Part shown: one piece after another, positions 9,104 through 17,027 of the stretch
How the letters are laid out: the number at the start of each line of letters is the position of its first letter
Position numbering within the stretch: position 1 is the first letter of the stretch
Assembly (NCBI RefSeq): GCF_000723165.1
Contig: NZ_HG322949.1
Location: 5,381,524-5,445,523, forward strand
DNA: 64,000 nt
Source: Janthinobacterium agaricidamnosum NBRC 102515 = DSM 9628
Lineage (GTDB): Bacteria > Pseudomonadota > Gammaproteobacteria > Burkholderiales > Burkholderiaceae_D
Direction of reading: 5' to 3'
Notes under the pieces: generated by a model
The model's database searches: none
What the model was told of the DNA's origin: nothing
Seen by the model: the letters and a program-made list of their open reading frames with translations, nothing else
Program-made: the position numbers and the translations under genes

Positions 9104-9358
9104 ATGACGACTCTTGTGCTCCAGCGCCCTGTATTTGCCTTGCTAACCATCAGCCTGGCGATTTCCTGTGCTTTTCCGGCACTCGCTGCCCCCACGCTGG
9201 CGGCAGCGGCCGCACAGGGCGCTTCGTCCGATCCGCATGACCTGGTCAAGGCGGCCGGCGTCGACCTGGCCAGCCCGAAACCTTACCAAGCCCTGGCGGC
9301 GCGCATGAACAGCATCATGGAGCAGATCGAAGCGATCAAAAGCAAGCGCGGTAAATAA
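9104..9358 (+). CDS. Small exported protein of unknown function
   Basis: An 84-residue product with a clear N-terminal signal peptide: a short polar start, a hydrophobic core (about 8-25) and an Ala-x-Ala cleavage region near PALAAP. The mature part of about 55 residues is mostly helical and ends in a charged segment (MNSIMEQIEAIKSKRGK). GGAACGGAACT precedes the ATG and a strong terminator follows the stop, both supporting a real gene. I do not recognise the family. A periplasmic location is inferred. Confidence 0.6.
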   Translation: MTTLVLQRPVFALLTISLAISCAFPALAAPTLAAAAAQGASSDPHDLVKAAGVDLASPKPYQALAARMNSIMEQIEAIKSKRGK

Positions 9359-9376
9359 ACTGCCGTGCCGGCAAGC

Positions 9377-9412
9377 AAAACGGGGAGCGCCATGGCGGCT
9401 CCCCGTTTTTTC
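9377..9412 (+). terminator. Rho-independent terminator of the small exported protein gene
   Basis: A stem AAAACGGGGAGC-GCCA paired with TGGCGGCTCCCCGTTTT (one bulged C) is followed by a run of T at 9406-9411. It lies about 20 bp after the stop codon. Confidence 0.85.
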
Positions 9413-9427
9413 GTCTATCTGTTCTTG

Positions 9428-9585
9428 GAGCCTATCCCAGTAGATGAATACGCCCTCTTCTGGCGCCCCTCAGTAGCGGGGACTGCGTTGATCGTCGTCG
9501 CGTGGCGCGCCACGCTTGCTCCTCATGCCTGGTCCGCGCTCCTGATGCGCGGCCAGCAGACGACGCGCACTACTGGGCCAGGCAG
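9428..9585. repeat. MITE-like 158-bp palindromic element, copy 2
   Basis: Same length and about 90% identical by eye to 5257-5414, in the same orientation. The left end is perfect (9428-9443); the right end has decayed (CTACTGGGCCAGGCAG, 9570-9585). The central palindrome is perfect here, GCGTGGCGCGCCACGC (9500-9515). There is no flanking target duplication. The right end supplies a stop codon to a short minus-strand reading frame coming from 9674. Confidence 0.85.
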
Positions 9586-9674
9586 ACCAACAGGCGCATC
9601 GTGTCGGCGATGCGCAATTCCAGCTCACCCAGCTGGCTGTAAATCAGTTCGCGGTGATCGGCAATGGCAGACAT
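9570..9674 (-). pseudogene. Short coding-like fragment ended by repeat copy 2
   Basis: A 34-codon minus-strand frame starts MSAIADHRELIYSQLGELEL and continues with a helical, leucine-rich stretch. Its last four codons and its TAG stop lie inside the repeat end, so the original 3' part seems to be missing. It has no good Shine-Dalgarno. The composition looks protein-like and may be the N-terminus of a gene broken by the repeat, but it could be chance. Confidence 0.3.
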
Positions 9675-9678
9675 GGAA

Positions 9679-9711
9679 GCATGCTGTGCTGTGATGGTCA
9701 GCACAGCATGC
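9679..9711 (-). terminator. Strong 13-bp hairpin downstream of the kef-type antiporter gene
   Basis: GCATGCTGTGCTG (9679-9691) and its exact reverse complement (9699-9711) flank a 7-nt loop. A smaller hairpin CGCCGC/GCGGCG lies at 9738-9755. Both lie just after the antiporter stop on the minus strand. Neither has a clear T run, so termination is a guess; an mRNA 3'-end stabiliser or protein-binding palindrome is also possible. Confidence 0.45.
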
Positions 9712-9776
9712 GACTGATGGGGAATCCCGGTTTGATACGCCGCAATGAAGCGGCGCTCTTAAAAGACGGTCAGTTT

Positions 9777-11639
9777 TCAGGGTTGCCGGGTATCATTTTC
9801 CGGCGCCGGGCGTGGCGGTTTATTATCCTGCTCCTGCTCCTGCTCCTGCCCGGCGGCCGCAAACGCGGCGGCGTCGGCCTCGAACATGTCTTCCAGTTCT
9901 TCGCGCGCCTGGCGGGTCAGCGACATCACTTTTTGCTGGTCCTGGAAGTGTGGCGCCACGGCCAGCAGCGTCTTCAGATTATGCGTGCGGAAGATGCCGG
10001 CCGCGCGGTGCGCGCGCTCGGCGCTGAAACCGGCTTGCAGCAAAGTCTGCTGGCCCAGCAGCAACGCGGCCTCGAAGGTCTCGCGCTCGATCAGCGTCAC
10101 GCCGCGCTTCATCAATTCATAATAATGCGTGACGTTGCGCGCCCGCGCCAGGATGGTCAGCGCGGGAAAACGATGGCGCACCGCGTCGACCAGCGCCAGG
10201 CTGTCGTCCGCATTGTCGATCGCGATCACCAGCGCACTGGCCTTGTCGATGCCGGCCGCCACCAGCAAATCGACGCGGGTGGCGTCGCCATAAAACACCT
10301 TGAAGCCGAACTTGCGCAGCAGTTCGATCTGGTCCGGGTCGTGGTCCAGCACCGTCACGCCGATGCGGTTGGCGGCCAGCAGGCGGCCGATGATCTGGCC
10401 GAAACGGCCAAAACCGGCGATGACGATGGGGTTGTCCTGCGCCTCGATCCGGTCGTCCGGACGGCGTTTTTTCAGCGCCTGCAAACGCGGCGCCACCAGC
10501 TTGTCGTGCAACAGCAGCAACAGCGGCGTGGCCACCATCGACAGCGTCACCGCGACCACCAGGATGGCGCCAATTTCCGGCGTGAAGACGTGCGCGGCGA
10601 CGGCCGCGGCAAACACCACGAAGGCGAACTCGCCGCCTTGCGACAGCAGCAGCGCAAAGAACAGTTGCTGGCCGCGGGGAATATCGAAGAATTTCGACAA
10701 GCCGTACAGCAGTGCGATCTTGACGGCCAGCAAGCCGGCCACCAGCCCCAGTATCAGCAGCGGCTGGGCGCGCAGCACGCCGAAATCGACCGACATGCCG
10801 ACCGCGATGAAAAACAGTCCCAGCAGCAGTCCCTTGAACGGTTCCAGGTCGCTGACCAGTTCATGCCGGTATTCGGAATCGGCCAGCAGCACGCCGGCGA
10901 TGAAGGTGCCCAGCGCCATCGACAAGCCGACCGATTCCATCAGCACGCAAATGGCGATCACCAGCAGCAGCGCGAACGCGGTGAAGATGTCGCGCAGTCC
11001 GGTTTTGGCGATGAAGCGCAGGATCGGATTGACCAGGAAGCGCCCGCAGATCACCAGCGCGGCCAGCACGCCGGCCAGTTTCAATGCGCGCCACCAGGCC
11101 GGTTCGCCGCTATGGGCGTTGATGCCCGCCAGTAGCGGCACCAGCGCGATCATCGGGATGGCGGCGATATCCTGGAACAGCAGGATCGAAAATCCGGCCG
11201 AGCCGGCCGGCGTCGGCATCAGCTTGCGTTCGCCCAGCGTGGCCAGCACGATCGCGGTCGACGACAGCGACAAGCCCAGCGCGCCGACCAGCGCGGTGCG
11301 CCAATCGACGCCCAGCACCAGCGCAACCGCGCACAGGCCGGCGCTGACCAGCGCCACCTGCGCCCCGCCCCAGCCGAAGATCGGCCGGCGCAGCAGCCAC
11401 AAACGCTTCGGCTCCAGTTCCAGGCCGATCAGGAACAGCAGCAGCACCACGCCGAATTCCGAAAAGCCGAGGATCACCTCGACATTGTTGATCAAGCCCA
11501 GCCCCCACGGACCGATGACGACGCCGGCCACCAGGTAGCCCAGCACCGCGCCCATGCCGAGGCGCTTGGCGAGCGGCACCATGACGATGGCGGCGACCAG
11601 GTAAAACAGCAGGTTCAACAAATAACTGTGATGTTGCAT
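9777..11639 (-). CDS. KefB/KefC-type monovalent cation:proton antiporter (CPA2) with RCK domain
   Basis: A 620-residue inner-membrane protein, the same length as E. coli KefC. The first ~385 residues form about a dozen hydrophobic segments of the Na+/H+ exchanger fold (GAVLGYLVAGVVIGPWGL; FLIGLELEPKRLW). A cytoplasmic Rossmann RCK/TrkA-N domain with the nucleotide loop GFGRFGQ begins at about residue 415. In KefB/KefC the antiport is gated by glutathione and its adducts; whether that holds here is unknown. The C-terminus is Glu/Gln-rich. The start at 11639 (MQHHSYLL) matches the family; the frame stays open to 11741 without support. Confidence 0.88.
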   Translation of the reverse strand: MQHHSYLLNLLFYLVAAIVMVPLAKRLGMGAVLGYLVAGVVIGPWGLGLINNVEVILGFSEFGVVLLLFLIGLELEPKRLWLLRRPIFGWGGAQVALVSAGLCAVALVLGVDWRTALVGALGLSLSSTAIVLATLGERKLMPTPAGSAGFSILLFQDIAAIPMIALVPLLAGINAHSGEPAWWRALKLAGVLAALVICGRFLVNPILRFIAKTGLRDIFTAFALLLVIAICVLMESVGLSMALGTFIAGVLLADSEYRHELVSDLEPFKGLLLGLFFIAVGMSVDFGVLRAQPLLILGLVAGLLAVKIALLYGLSKFFDIPRGQQLFFALLLSQGGEFAFVVFAAAVAAHVFTPEIGAILVVAVTLSMVATPLLLLLHDKLVAPRLQALKKRRPDDRIEAQDNPIVIAGFGRFGQIIGRLLAANRIGVTVLDHDPDQIELLRKFGFKVFYGDATRVDLLVAAGIDKASALVIAIDNADDSLALVDAVRHRFPALTILARARNVTHYYELMKRGVTLIERETFEAALLLGQQTLLQAGFSAERAHRAAGIFRTHNLKTLLAVAPHFQDQQKVMSLTRQAREELEDMFEADAAAFAAAGQEQEQEQDNKPPRPAPENDTRQP

Positions 11640-11781
11640 GGAAATGTACGAAAAAACGGGTGAAGGGAAACGGAGAGCGCGGCAGGGGACGCCTGTCGCG
11701 GATGCCAGCGGCATCGCGCCGTCGGGACAAAAAGGAAGCATAGCATTTCTTTAATTCCCGGTACTGGATTCGAGCACTGCG

Positions 11782-12261
11782 GTGCGCTGGATCACATCAA
11801 GGTTTTGCAGAATCAGGCAGATTTACATCAACGGCCAATTCGTCACGCCGCATGGCACCGACGTGCTGGAATTGATCAACCCATCGACCAAACAGCCAGG
11901 CGGCCGGGTCACGCTGGGCGACCGACAGGACAGCCGCGACGCCATCGCCGCCGCCAAGGCCGCCTACCTGACGTATTCGCGCAGCAGCAAGCAGGAACGC
12001 ATGGATATTTTGCAGCGCCTGCATGATGCGGTGGCCGCGAAAAGCGAAGAACCGACCCGGGTGATGGCCGAAGAATTCGGCGGCAACCTGCAATTTTGCC
12101 GCGCCAGCGCCAAGCGCGCCGCCAAGCTGGAAGCGGCCAGCGTGGCGTTCCAGGTCGGTTATGAAAGCCCGTCCCAGTTCAGCCGCGAATACCGGCGCCT
12201 GTTCGGCGCCTCGCCGCTACAGGATATCGACTACCTGAAACATCACGAAGCGGTGATTTAA
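11782..12261 (+). pseudogene. Chimeric remnant: aldehyde dehydrogenase N-terminus fused in frame to an AraC-type C-terminus
   Basis: The 159-codon frame contains about 100 residues of an aldehyde dehydrogenase N-terminus (IYINGQFVTP, LELINPSTKQ, then GGNLQFCRASAKRAA). It passes without a frame break into the end of an AraC-family regulator (VGYESPSQFSREYRRLFGASP). The dehydrogenase part lacks the cofactor loop, catalytic Glu and catalytic Cys; the AraC part keeps only the second helix-turn-helix. The residues before the dehydrogenase part (AVRWITSRF) also resemble the segment ahead of an AraC DNA-binding domain, so the dehydrogenase piece may sit inside an AraC remnant. No function is expected, although the frame is intact. 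Confidence 0.75.
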
Positions 12262-14024
12262 AGTGCCGGCGCCACCGCCGTGCGCATCACCGGATACAGG
12301 TTCAGATGCTCGTCCCACGACGAATGGCGGCGCGCAAAAAACTCCAGCCGCGCTTGCGGATTCGCGGCGAAGGCCGGCTCGCTTTCCAGCTTCTTCCTGA
12401 ACTGCGCCGCCAGCGCAGGATCTGCCCCCAGCTGTTCGCGCGCGACATCCTCGGCCACATAATCTTCCATGTATTCCTTGCGCTCGAACGCGGTGTTGAA
12501 GGTGCCCCAGGCCAGCAGCGAATCGGGCGCGCGCGGTTCCAGCAGCGCGATCACCAGCCTGCCCTTGGCTTGTCCGACCGGCACGAACAAGGAACCGGCG
12601 CCGACCAGGCGCGCTTCCGGTTTCCAGGCGCCGGTGACGACCGCGGTCTGGCGGCCTTCAAACGACTTGGCGCCGAACTTGACGTCATCGGCGCGGAAAG
12701 TTTCGACATCGACCTTGCCCGGCGCGTGCTTCAATACCGTGAACGATACGCCATGCTGCTTCAGCTTGGCCGCCACCACTGCCGCCTGCGCGGCCGGCAC
12801 CAGGTAGCCGGCGGCCGGCGCATCGACCGCCAGATCGGTTACCACCTCATCGCGCAGCGGCACGCTCCAGGTTTGCGGCGTGTTTTCATCATAGCGCGTC
12901 ATCAGCGCGCCGGACACGTCGGACAAGGTGCGCGTGTAGGCGTAGCCCTTGAAATCGATCACATGGCTTTTTTCGGTGGTCTTGTAAGTGAGCGGCACGC
13001 TGGTGCCGGCCAGTCTGGCGGAGCGGGCATCGGCCTGGTGCGCGATGGCGAGCCACTCGGCGCCATGCTGCGCCACTTGCGACAGCAGCGCAACGATGGT
13101 GTTGCGGGTGATACGCACGCGGGTCGGATAATCCTTCCACGAATGGGTTTCGACCAGCATGCCGAAGCGGTTGCGCAGCAAGAAATAGCCGTGCGAAAAA
13201 CGCGGGTTCGGCGCCGAATCGACAAAGCCCGATTGCGGATTGTCTTCTTCGGCAAACGACATGTAAAACGATTTCGGGTCGGAACCCTGTTTGGCCAGGT
13301 CGCCCAGCACATTGTCGCGCAAGGCCGTGCCGGCCTGGCGCAGCGCGCTATCGCCGGCATGCACCGGCTCGACCTGGATCGAGATATCCGGCTGGAACTT
13401 GGCGCCGTCGGTGACGTGCAGGTCGACGTAGGCCAGCGGATCCCAGTCATTCACCAGCGCCAGCATGGCCTGCATTTCCGGCGCGTCGGCCTTCATGTAG
13501 TCGCGGTTCAGATTGTAATTTTGCGCGGTGCTGCGCCAGCCCATTTCGACCGGGCCGCGCTGGTTCGGGCGGTTCCATTTGCCGAAACGCTCGTGGCCGT
13601 CGATATTAAACACCGGCACGAACAGCAACACCTGCTTGTCCAGCGCACCGGGCGCGGCGTGGTTTTCCAGCGCTTCGCGCAGCGCCAGGAAACCGGCGTC
13701 CTTGCCGTCGATTTCGCCGGAATGGATGCCGCCCTGCACCAGCAGCACCGGCAAGCCGCGCCGTTTCGCGTCGGCCGCCGTCAACGCGCCGCTGCGCGAC
13801 ACGGCCAGCGCCAGCATCGGCCGGCCTTGCGGCGTGCGGCCGAATTCAAAACAGCGCACCGCCTTCGGATACGCTTTCTGGAACGCGCCGCACAGCTTGG
13901 CCACTTCATCGTAACGGCCGGTTTCCAGGAAACCGGAGCGCTCCGAAATGGTGGTCAGCGCAGCGGGCGCGGCATGCGCCAGCGGGGTGGCCAGCAAGGC
14001 CAGTAACAAGGCGGAACGAAGCAT
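12258..14024 (-). CDS. Exported M14-family zinc carboxypeptidase
   Basis: A 588-residue exported metallopeptidase. A signal peptide (about 1-19, ending AHA) precedes the M14 domain. Zinc ligands are His101 and Glu104 in GGIHSGEIDGKD and His203 in YVDLHVTDG; Glu292 in MLVETHSWKDY fits the catalytic base. The C-terminal ~250 residues are a poorly characterised accessory region. The start at 14024 has GGAG at 8 nt. It overlaps the convergent chimeric remnant by 4 bp. With the TonB receptor and S41 lipoprotein next door it may serve peptide scavenging, which is inference from neighbourhood. Confidence 0.88.
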   Translation of the reverse strand: MLRSALLLALLATPLAHAAPAALTTISERSGFLETGRYDEVAKLCGAFQKAYPKAVRCFEFGRTPQGRPMLALAVSRSGALTAADAKRRGLPVLLVQGGIHSGEIDGKDAGFLALREALENHAAPGALDKQVLLFVPVFNIDGHERFGKWNRPNQRGPVEMGWRSTAQNYNLNRDYMKADAPEMQAMLALVNDWDPLAYVDLHVTDGAKFQPDISIQVEPVHAGDSALRQAGTALRDNVLGDLAKQGSDPKSFYMSFAEEDNPQSGFVDSAPNPRFSHGYFLLRNRFGMLVETHSWKDYPTRVRITRNTIVALLSQVAQHGAEWLAIAHQADARSARLAGTSVPLTYKTTEKSHVIDFKGYAYTRTLSDVSGALMTRYDENTPQTWSVPLRDEVVTDLAVDAPAAGYLVPAAQAAVVAAKLKQHGVSFTVLKHAPGKVDVETFRADDVKFGAKSFEGRQTAVVTGAWKPEARLVGAGSLFVPVGQAKGRLVIALLEPRAPDSLLAWGTFNTAFERKEYMEDYVAEDVAREQLGADPALAAQFRKKLESEPAFAANPQARLEFFARRHSSWDEHLNLYPVMRTAVAPAL

Positions 14025-14099
14025 GGATGGGGCTCCAGTCAATAGGAATCAAGAAGGATCAAGCGGATGATTATAGGATGCGGCCGCAACGGCCGCCAT

Positions 14100-14130
14100 A
14101 AAAAAAACCGGGGCAATACGCCGCCCCGGC
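14100..14130 (-). terminator. Terminator of the TonB-dependent receptor gene
   Basis: On the minus strand CCGGGGC (14123-14129) pairs with GCCCCGG (14108-14114) and is followed by eight T. It lies about 40 bp after the receptor stop. Confidence 0.88.
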
Positions 14131-14167
14131 AAGTGAAACATACTCGTGATAAAGGATTAGAAACGCA

Positions 14168-16849
14168 TCAGAAGTGGTGGTTCAACTCCAGCCACACCTG
14201 GCGGCCCAGCGGGCTGTAGCTTCCGATACGGTAGTTTGGCCAGCCGTCGCTGGTGTCGTTCTTGATGGTGTCGAGCAGATTGTTGACGATCAGCGACAAG
14301 GTGGTTTGCGGCGTGACCTTGTACACGGTGCTGAAATTGGCCAGGCCGGTCGGCGTCAGGTAGCCGGTCTGGCCGGCGTTCGACACCTTGCCGTAGCGCG
14401 TCACGGTCAGCGTATTCGACCAGTCGCCGCGGCTCCAGTTCAGGCTGGCGATCAGCTTGTCCGGCCAGTCGGAGTTGTCCAGCGACGCCAGTTCATCCTT
14501 CACGCTGTCGCCTTCGAATTGCTTCGATTTTTTGCTCAAGACCCTGGAGTAATCGGCCTTGATCGAAAAGCTACCGTAGTTCGCGGTACGCAACTGGTAT
14601 TTTGCGCTCAGGTCGATGCCGCTGCTGCGCTTCATCGCCGCATTGATCGGCATGACATAAATGGTCTTGATTTCGCCCGGCTTGTTCACCGCATCCGCGG
14701 CATAACGCTCGACGCGGCTCAGCGCATCGACGCAGGTCGGCGAGGTGATGTCGAGATTGCCCAATCGGCAATTGGCTTCATCGCGCAAGATCTGGTCGTC
14801 GTTCAGGTTGGTGACCAGGTCGTCGATCTTGATGTTCCAGTAATCGACCGACAGGTCGAAATTGTTATTTGGCGACCACACCACGCCCAGCCCGAAGGAT
14901 TTGCCTTTTTCCGACTTCAAGTCCTTGCTGCCGGTCTGTACATAGTCGGCGCCCGGCGATACGCTGGCATACTCGCACTTGGAGAGATCCTGGCCGGCTT
15001 TCGCGCAGCGGTAGTAGTCGGTGGTGCTTTCGAAATAACCGGTGCCGCGCGCCTGATAAATATAGTTCATGTCCGGTGCGCGGAAGCTGGTGGCGTAGTT
15101 GCCCCGCACCAGCAGTGTTTTGGTCGGGCGCAATTCCAGCCCGCCGTTATAGGTGAACTTGCCATCGCTGCGGCCGGCGAAACTGTAGCGGTCGTAGCGG
15201 CCGGCCAGCGTCCCCGTCAAGATCTCGGACAGCGGCAAATTCAGTTCCGCACCCAGCGCATAGCGGTCGCGCGTGCCGGCCGTGACCTGCGCCGTCGGCA
15301 CCAGGTTGAAATACCCCTGGTTGATACGGTCATCCGGATTATTGCTGAAACCTTGCTTGCCCCATTCGGCGATGGTGGCGACCTTGGCGGTGCCGCCCGG
15401 CAGCTGGAACAAGTCGCCGTTGGTGGCCAGGCTCAGCGTGTTGGTCCAGGATTTGTCCTTGCCGTTGGCGGTGCCGGTGATGCTGTTGAACTCTTGCGGC
15501 GTCAAGCGGCGCGACAAACGCGACGGATCCGGCGCATAGATCGCGACGCCGTCGGCGTCGACGCCCAGCTTCGGCCCCAGGAAAAAGGCATCGATATTGG
15601 CCAGCGGACGCTGGGTATGGCTGTCGCTCTGGTACAGCGACGCGCTGTAGCCCGCTTCGTAATTCCAGCCGGTGCCGGGAATGCGGCCCTTGGCGCCCAG
15701 CGAAATGGAGGTGGCCAGGTCATTCCATTGACGGTTGTAACGGCTGGCGCCTCCGATCTCTTCCGGCGAGATGTAGCGGGTCCAGGTTTCGTAGTTATTG
15801 GTATTCTTGTTCAGGAAATAAGCGCCATTGGTCGACGACGACGTCCACGACGGACCGCGGGTATTGTTGGCGGTGGCGTTATTGCCGATCAGGATATCGG
15901 CGAACAAGGTCTGCTCCGGCGTCAGCTCGTAATTCAGGCTGCCGAACAGGTTCTGGCTTTCATTCTTGGTCTGGGTGGTCCAATAGCTCGGGCTGCCTTT
16001 CGGGCTGGCGCAATACGTGCCGGCCTTGCTGGTGTACTTGATCACGCTGTTTTCAAACAGGTCGCCGAAATTGCTGCAAGTGTCGCCCAGGTCGATATAT
16101 TTGCCGCTGTTCAGGTTTTTGCGCGAGGCGATATTGGTCGGCGTGCCGGAGCGGCTGGCCATGAAATCGCGGTCGCGGCTCCACAGCGGATCGCGCTGGC
16201 TCAATTCCAGGCTGAACAAGGTGTTGAGCTTGCCGTAAGTGCCGCCGCCGGTCAATTGCAGACGCTGATTGGCGCCGCCGCCGCGGGTGGTCTCGCCCGC
16301 CTTGAGATTGATGTCGAAGCCGTCGGCCTGTTTTTTGAGGATCACGTTGACCACGCCGGCAATCGCGTCGGAACCGTAAATCGCCGATGCGCCGCCGGTC
16401 AGGATTTCAACCCGGTCCACGATACTCGATGGGATATTGGCCAGGTTGGTGAAGTTGACCGTGCCGTCGTATGCGACCGGGAAATCGGCCAAACGCCGTC
16501 CGTTCAACAGGATCAGCGTGTGGTTCGGGCCGAGGCCGCGCAGGCTGATCGCATTGGCCGATGGCGTGAAGGTGTTGCCGTAATCGGCGCCTTGCGTAAA
16601 ACCGCTGTTTTGCACCTGGTTGTTGAGCGCATCGAAAACGTTGCTGTAACCTTGCCTGGTGATCTCGTCGCCGGTGATCACGGTCACCGCGGAAGGGCCT
16701 TCCAGGCTGGCGCGCGGAATCCGCGAACCGGTCACGACGACGGCGGTCGCGGCCGGCTCTTCCGCCTGCGCCTGGGCTTGCCATGACAGACTCCCGATCA
16801 AGGCCAGGATGCCGGCCGTCAGCGGGTTTAACTTGAATTGTGTGAACAT
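14168..16849 (-). CDS. TonB-dependent outer-membrane receptor
   Basis: An 893-residue TonB-dependent receptor. A signal peptide ends near residue 28 (QAQAQA). The plug domain begins with AVVVTGSRIPR and contains ISLRGLGPNHTLILLNGRRL and the GGASAIYGSDAIAGVVNVIL block. The rest is a 22-strand-type barrel ending in a terminal Phe (LNHHF). The sequence is of the broad group sometimes linked to peptide or carbohydrate uptake; the ligand cannot be named. The start at 16849 was chosen because the signal peptide begins there. It has its own terminator. Confidence 0.93.
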   Translation of the reverse strand: MFTQFKLNPLTAGILALIGSLSWQAQAQAEEPAATAVVVTGSRIPRASLEGPSAVTVITGDEITRQGYSNVFDALNNQVQNSGFTQGADYGNTFTPSANAISLRGLGPNHTLILLNGRRLADFPVAYDGTVNFTNLANIPSSIVDRVEILTGGASAIYGSDAIAGVVNVILKKQADGFDINLKAGETTRGGGANQRLQLTGGGTYGKLNTLFSLELSQRDPLWSRDRDFMASRSGTPTNIASRKNLNSGKYIDLGDTCSNFGDLFENSVIKYTSKAGTYCASPKGSPSYWTTQTKNESQNLFGSLNYELTPEQTLFADILIGNNATANNTRGPSWTSSSTNGAYFLNKNTNNYETWTRYISPEEIGGASRYNRQWNDLATSISLGAKGRIPGTGWNYEAGYSASLYQSDSHTQRPLANIDAFFLGPKLGVDADGVAIYAPDPSRLSRRLTPQEFNSITGTANGKDKSWTNTLSLATNGDLFQLPGGTAKVATIAEWGKQGFSNNPDDRINQGYFNLVPTAQVTAGTRDRYALGAELNLPLSEILTGTLAGRYDRYSFAGRSDGKFTYNGGLELRPTKTLLVRGNYATSFRAPDMNYIYQARGTGYFESTTDYYRCAKAGQDLSKCEYASVSPGADYVQTGSKDLKSEKGKSFGLGVVWSPNNNFDLSVDYWNIKIDDLVTNLNDDQILRDEANCRLGNLDITSPTCVDALSRVERYAADAVNKPGEIKTIYVMPINAAMKRSSGIDLSAKYQLRTANYGSFSIKADYSRVLSKKSKQFEGDSVKDELASLDNSDWPDKLIASLNWSRGDWSNTLTVTRYGKVSNAGQTGYLTPTGLANFSTVYKVTPQTTLSLIVNNLLDTIKNDTSDGWPNYRIGSYSPLGRQVWLELNHHF

Positions 16850-16967
16850 TATCAGCTTCTTCGTTTTACAAAGGAACGTCACCATATCAAGTGCTCAATT
16901 TTCCACGAACGAATGGATTCTTCTTTCCTTATGCGTTTATTGACATTGACACCAGACCAAAACAGGC

Positions 16968-16995
16968 AAAAAAATGGCGCCCCGACGGGCGCCAT
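16968..16995 (-). terminator. Terminator of the S41 lipoprotein peptidase gene
   Basis: On the minus strand ATGGCGCCC (16987-16995) pairs with GGGCGCCAT (16974-16982) around a 4-nt loop and is followed by seven T (16968-16974 region). It lies about 30 bp beyond the stop at 17028. Confidence 0.88.
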
Positions 16996-17027
16996 TTCAT
17001 CGTTGATAACATCCTTCCATCCAGTCG

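Noticed and set aside
9654..11135. 493-codon plus-strand open frame
   Set aside because: Antisense to the Kef-type antiporter, Gln/Arg/His-rich low-complexity translation, no ribosome-binding site.
14174..16786. 870-codon plus-strand open frame
   Set aside because: Mirror frame of the TonB-dependent receptor; no recognisable motif and biased composition.
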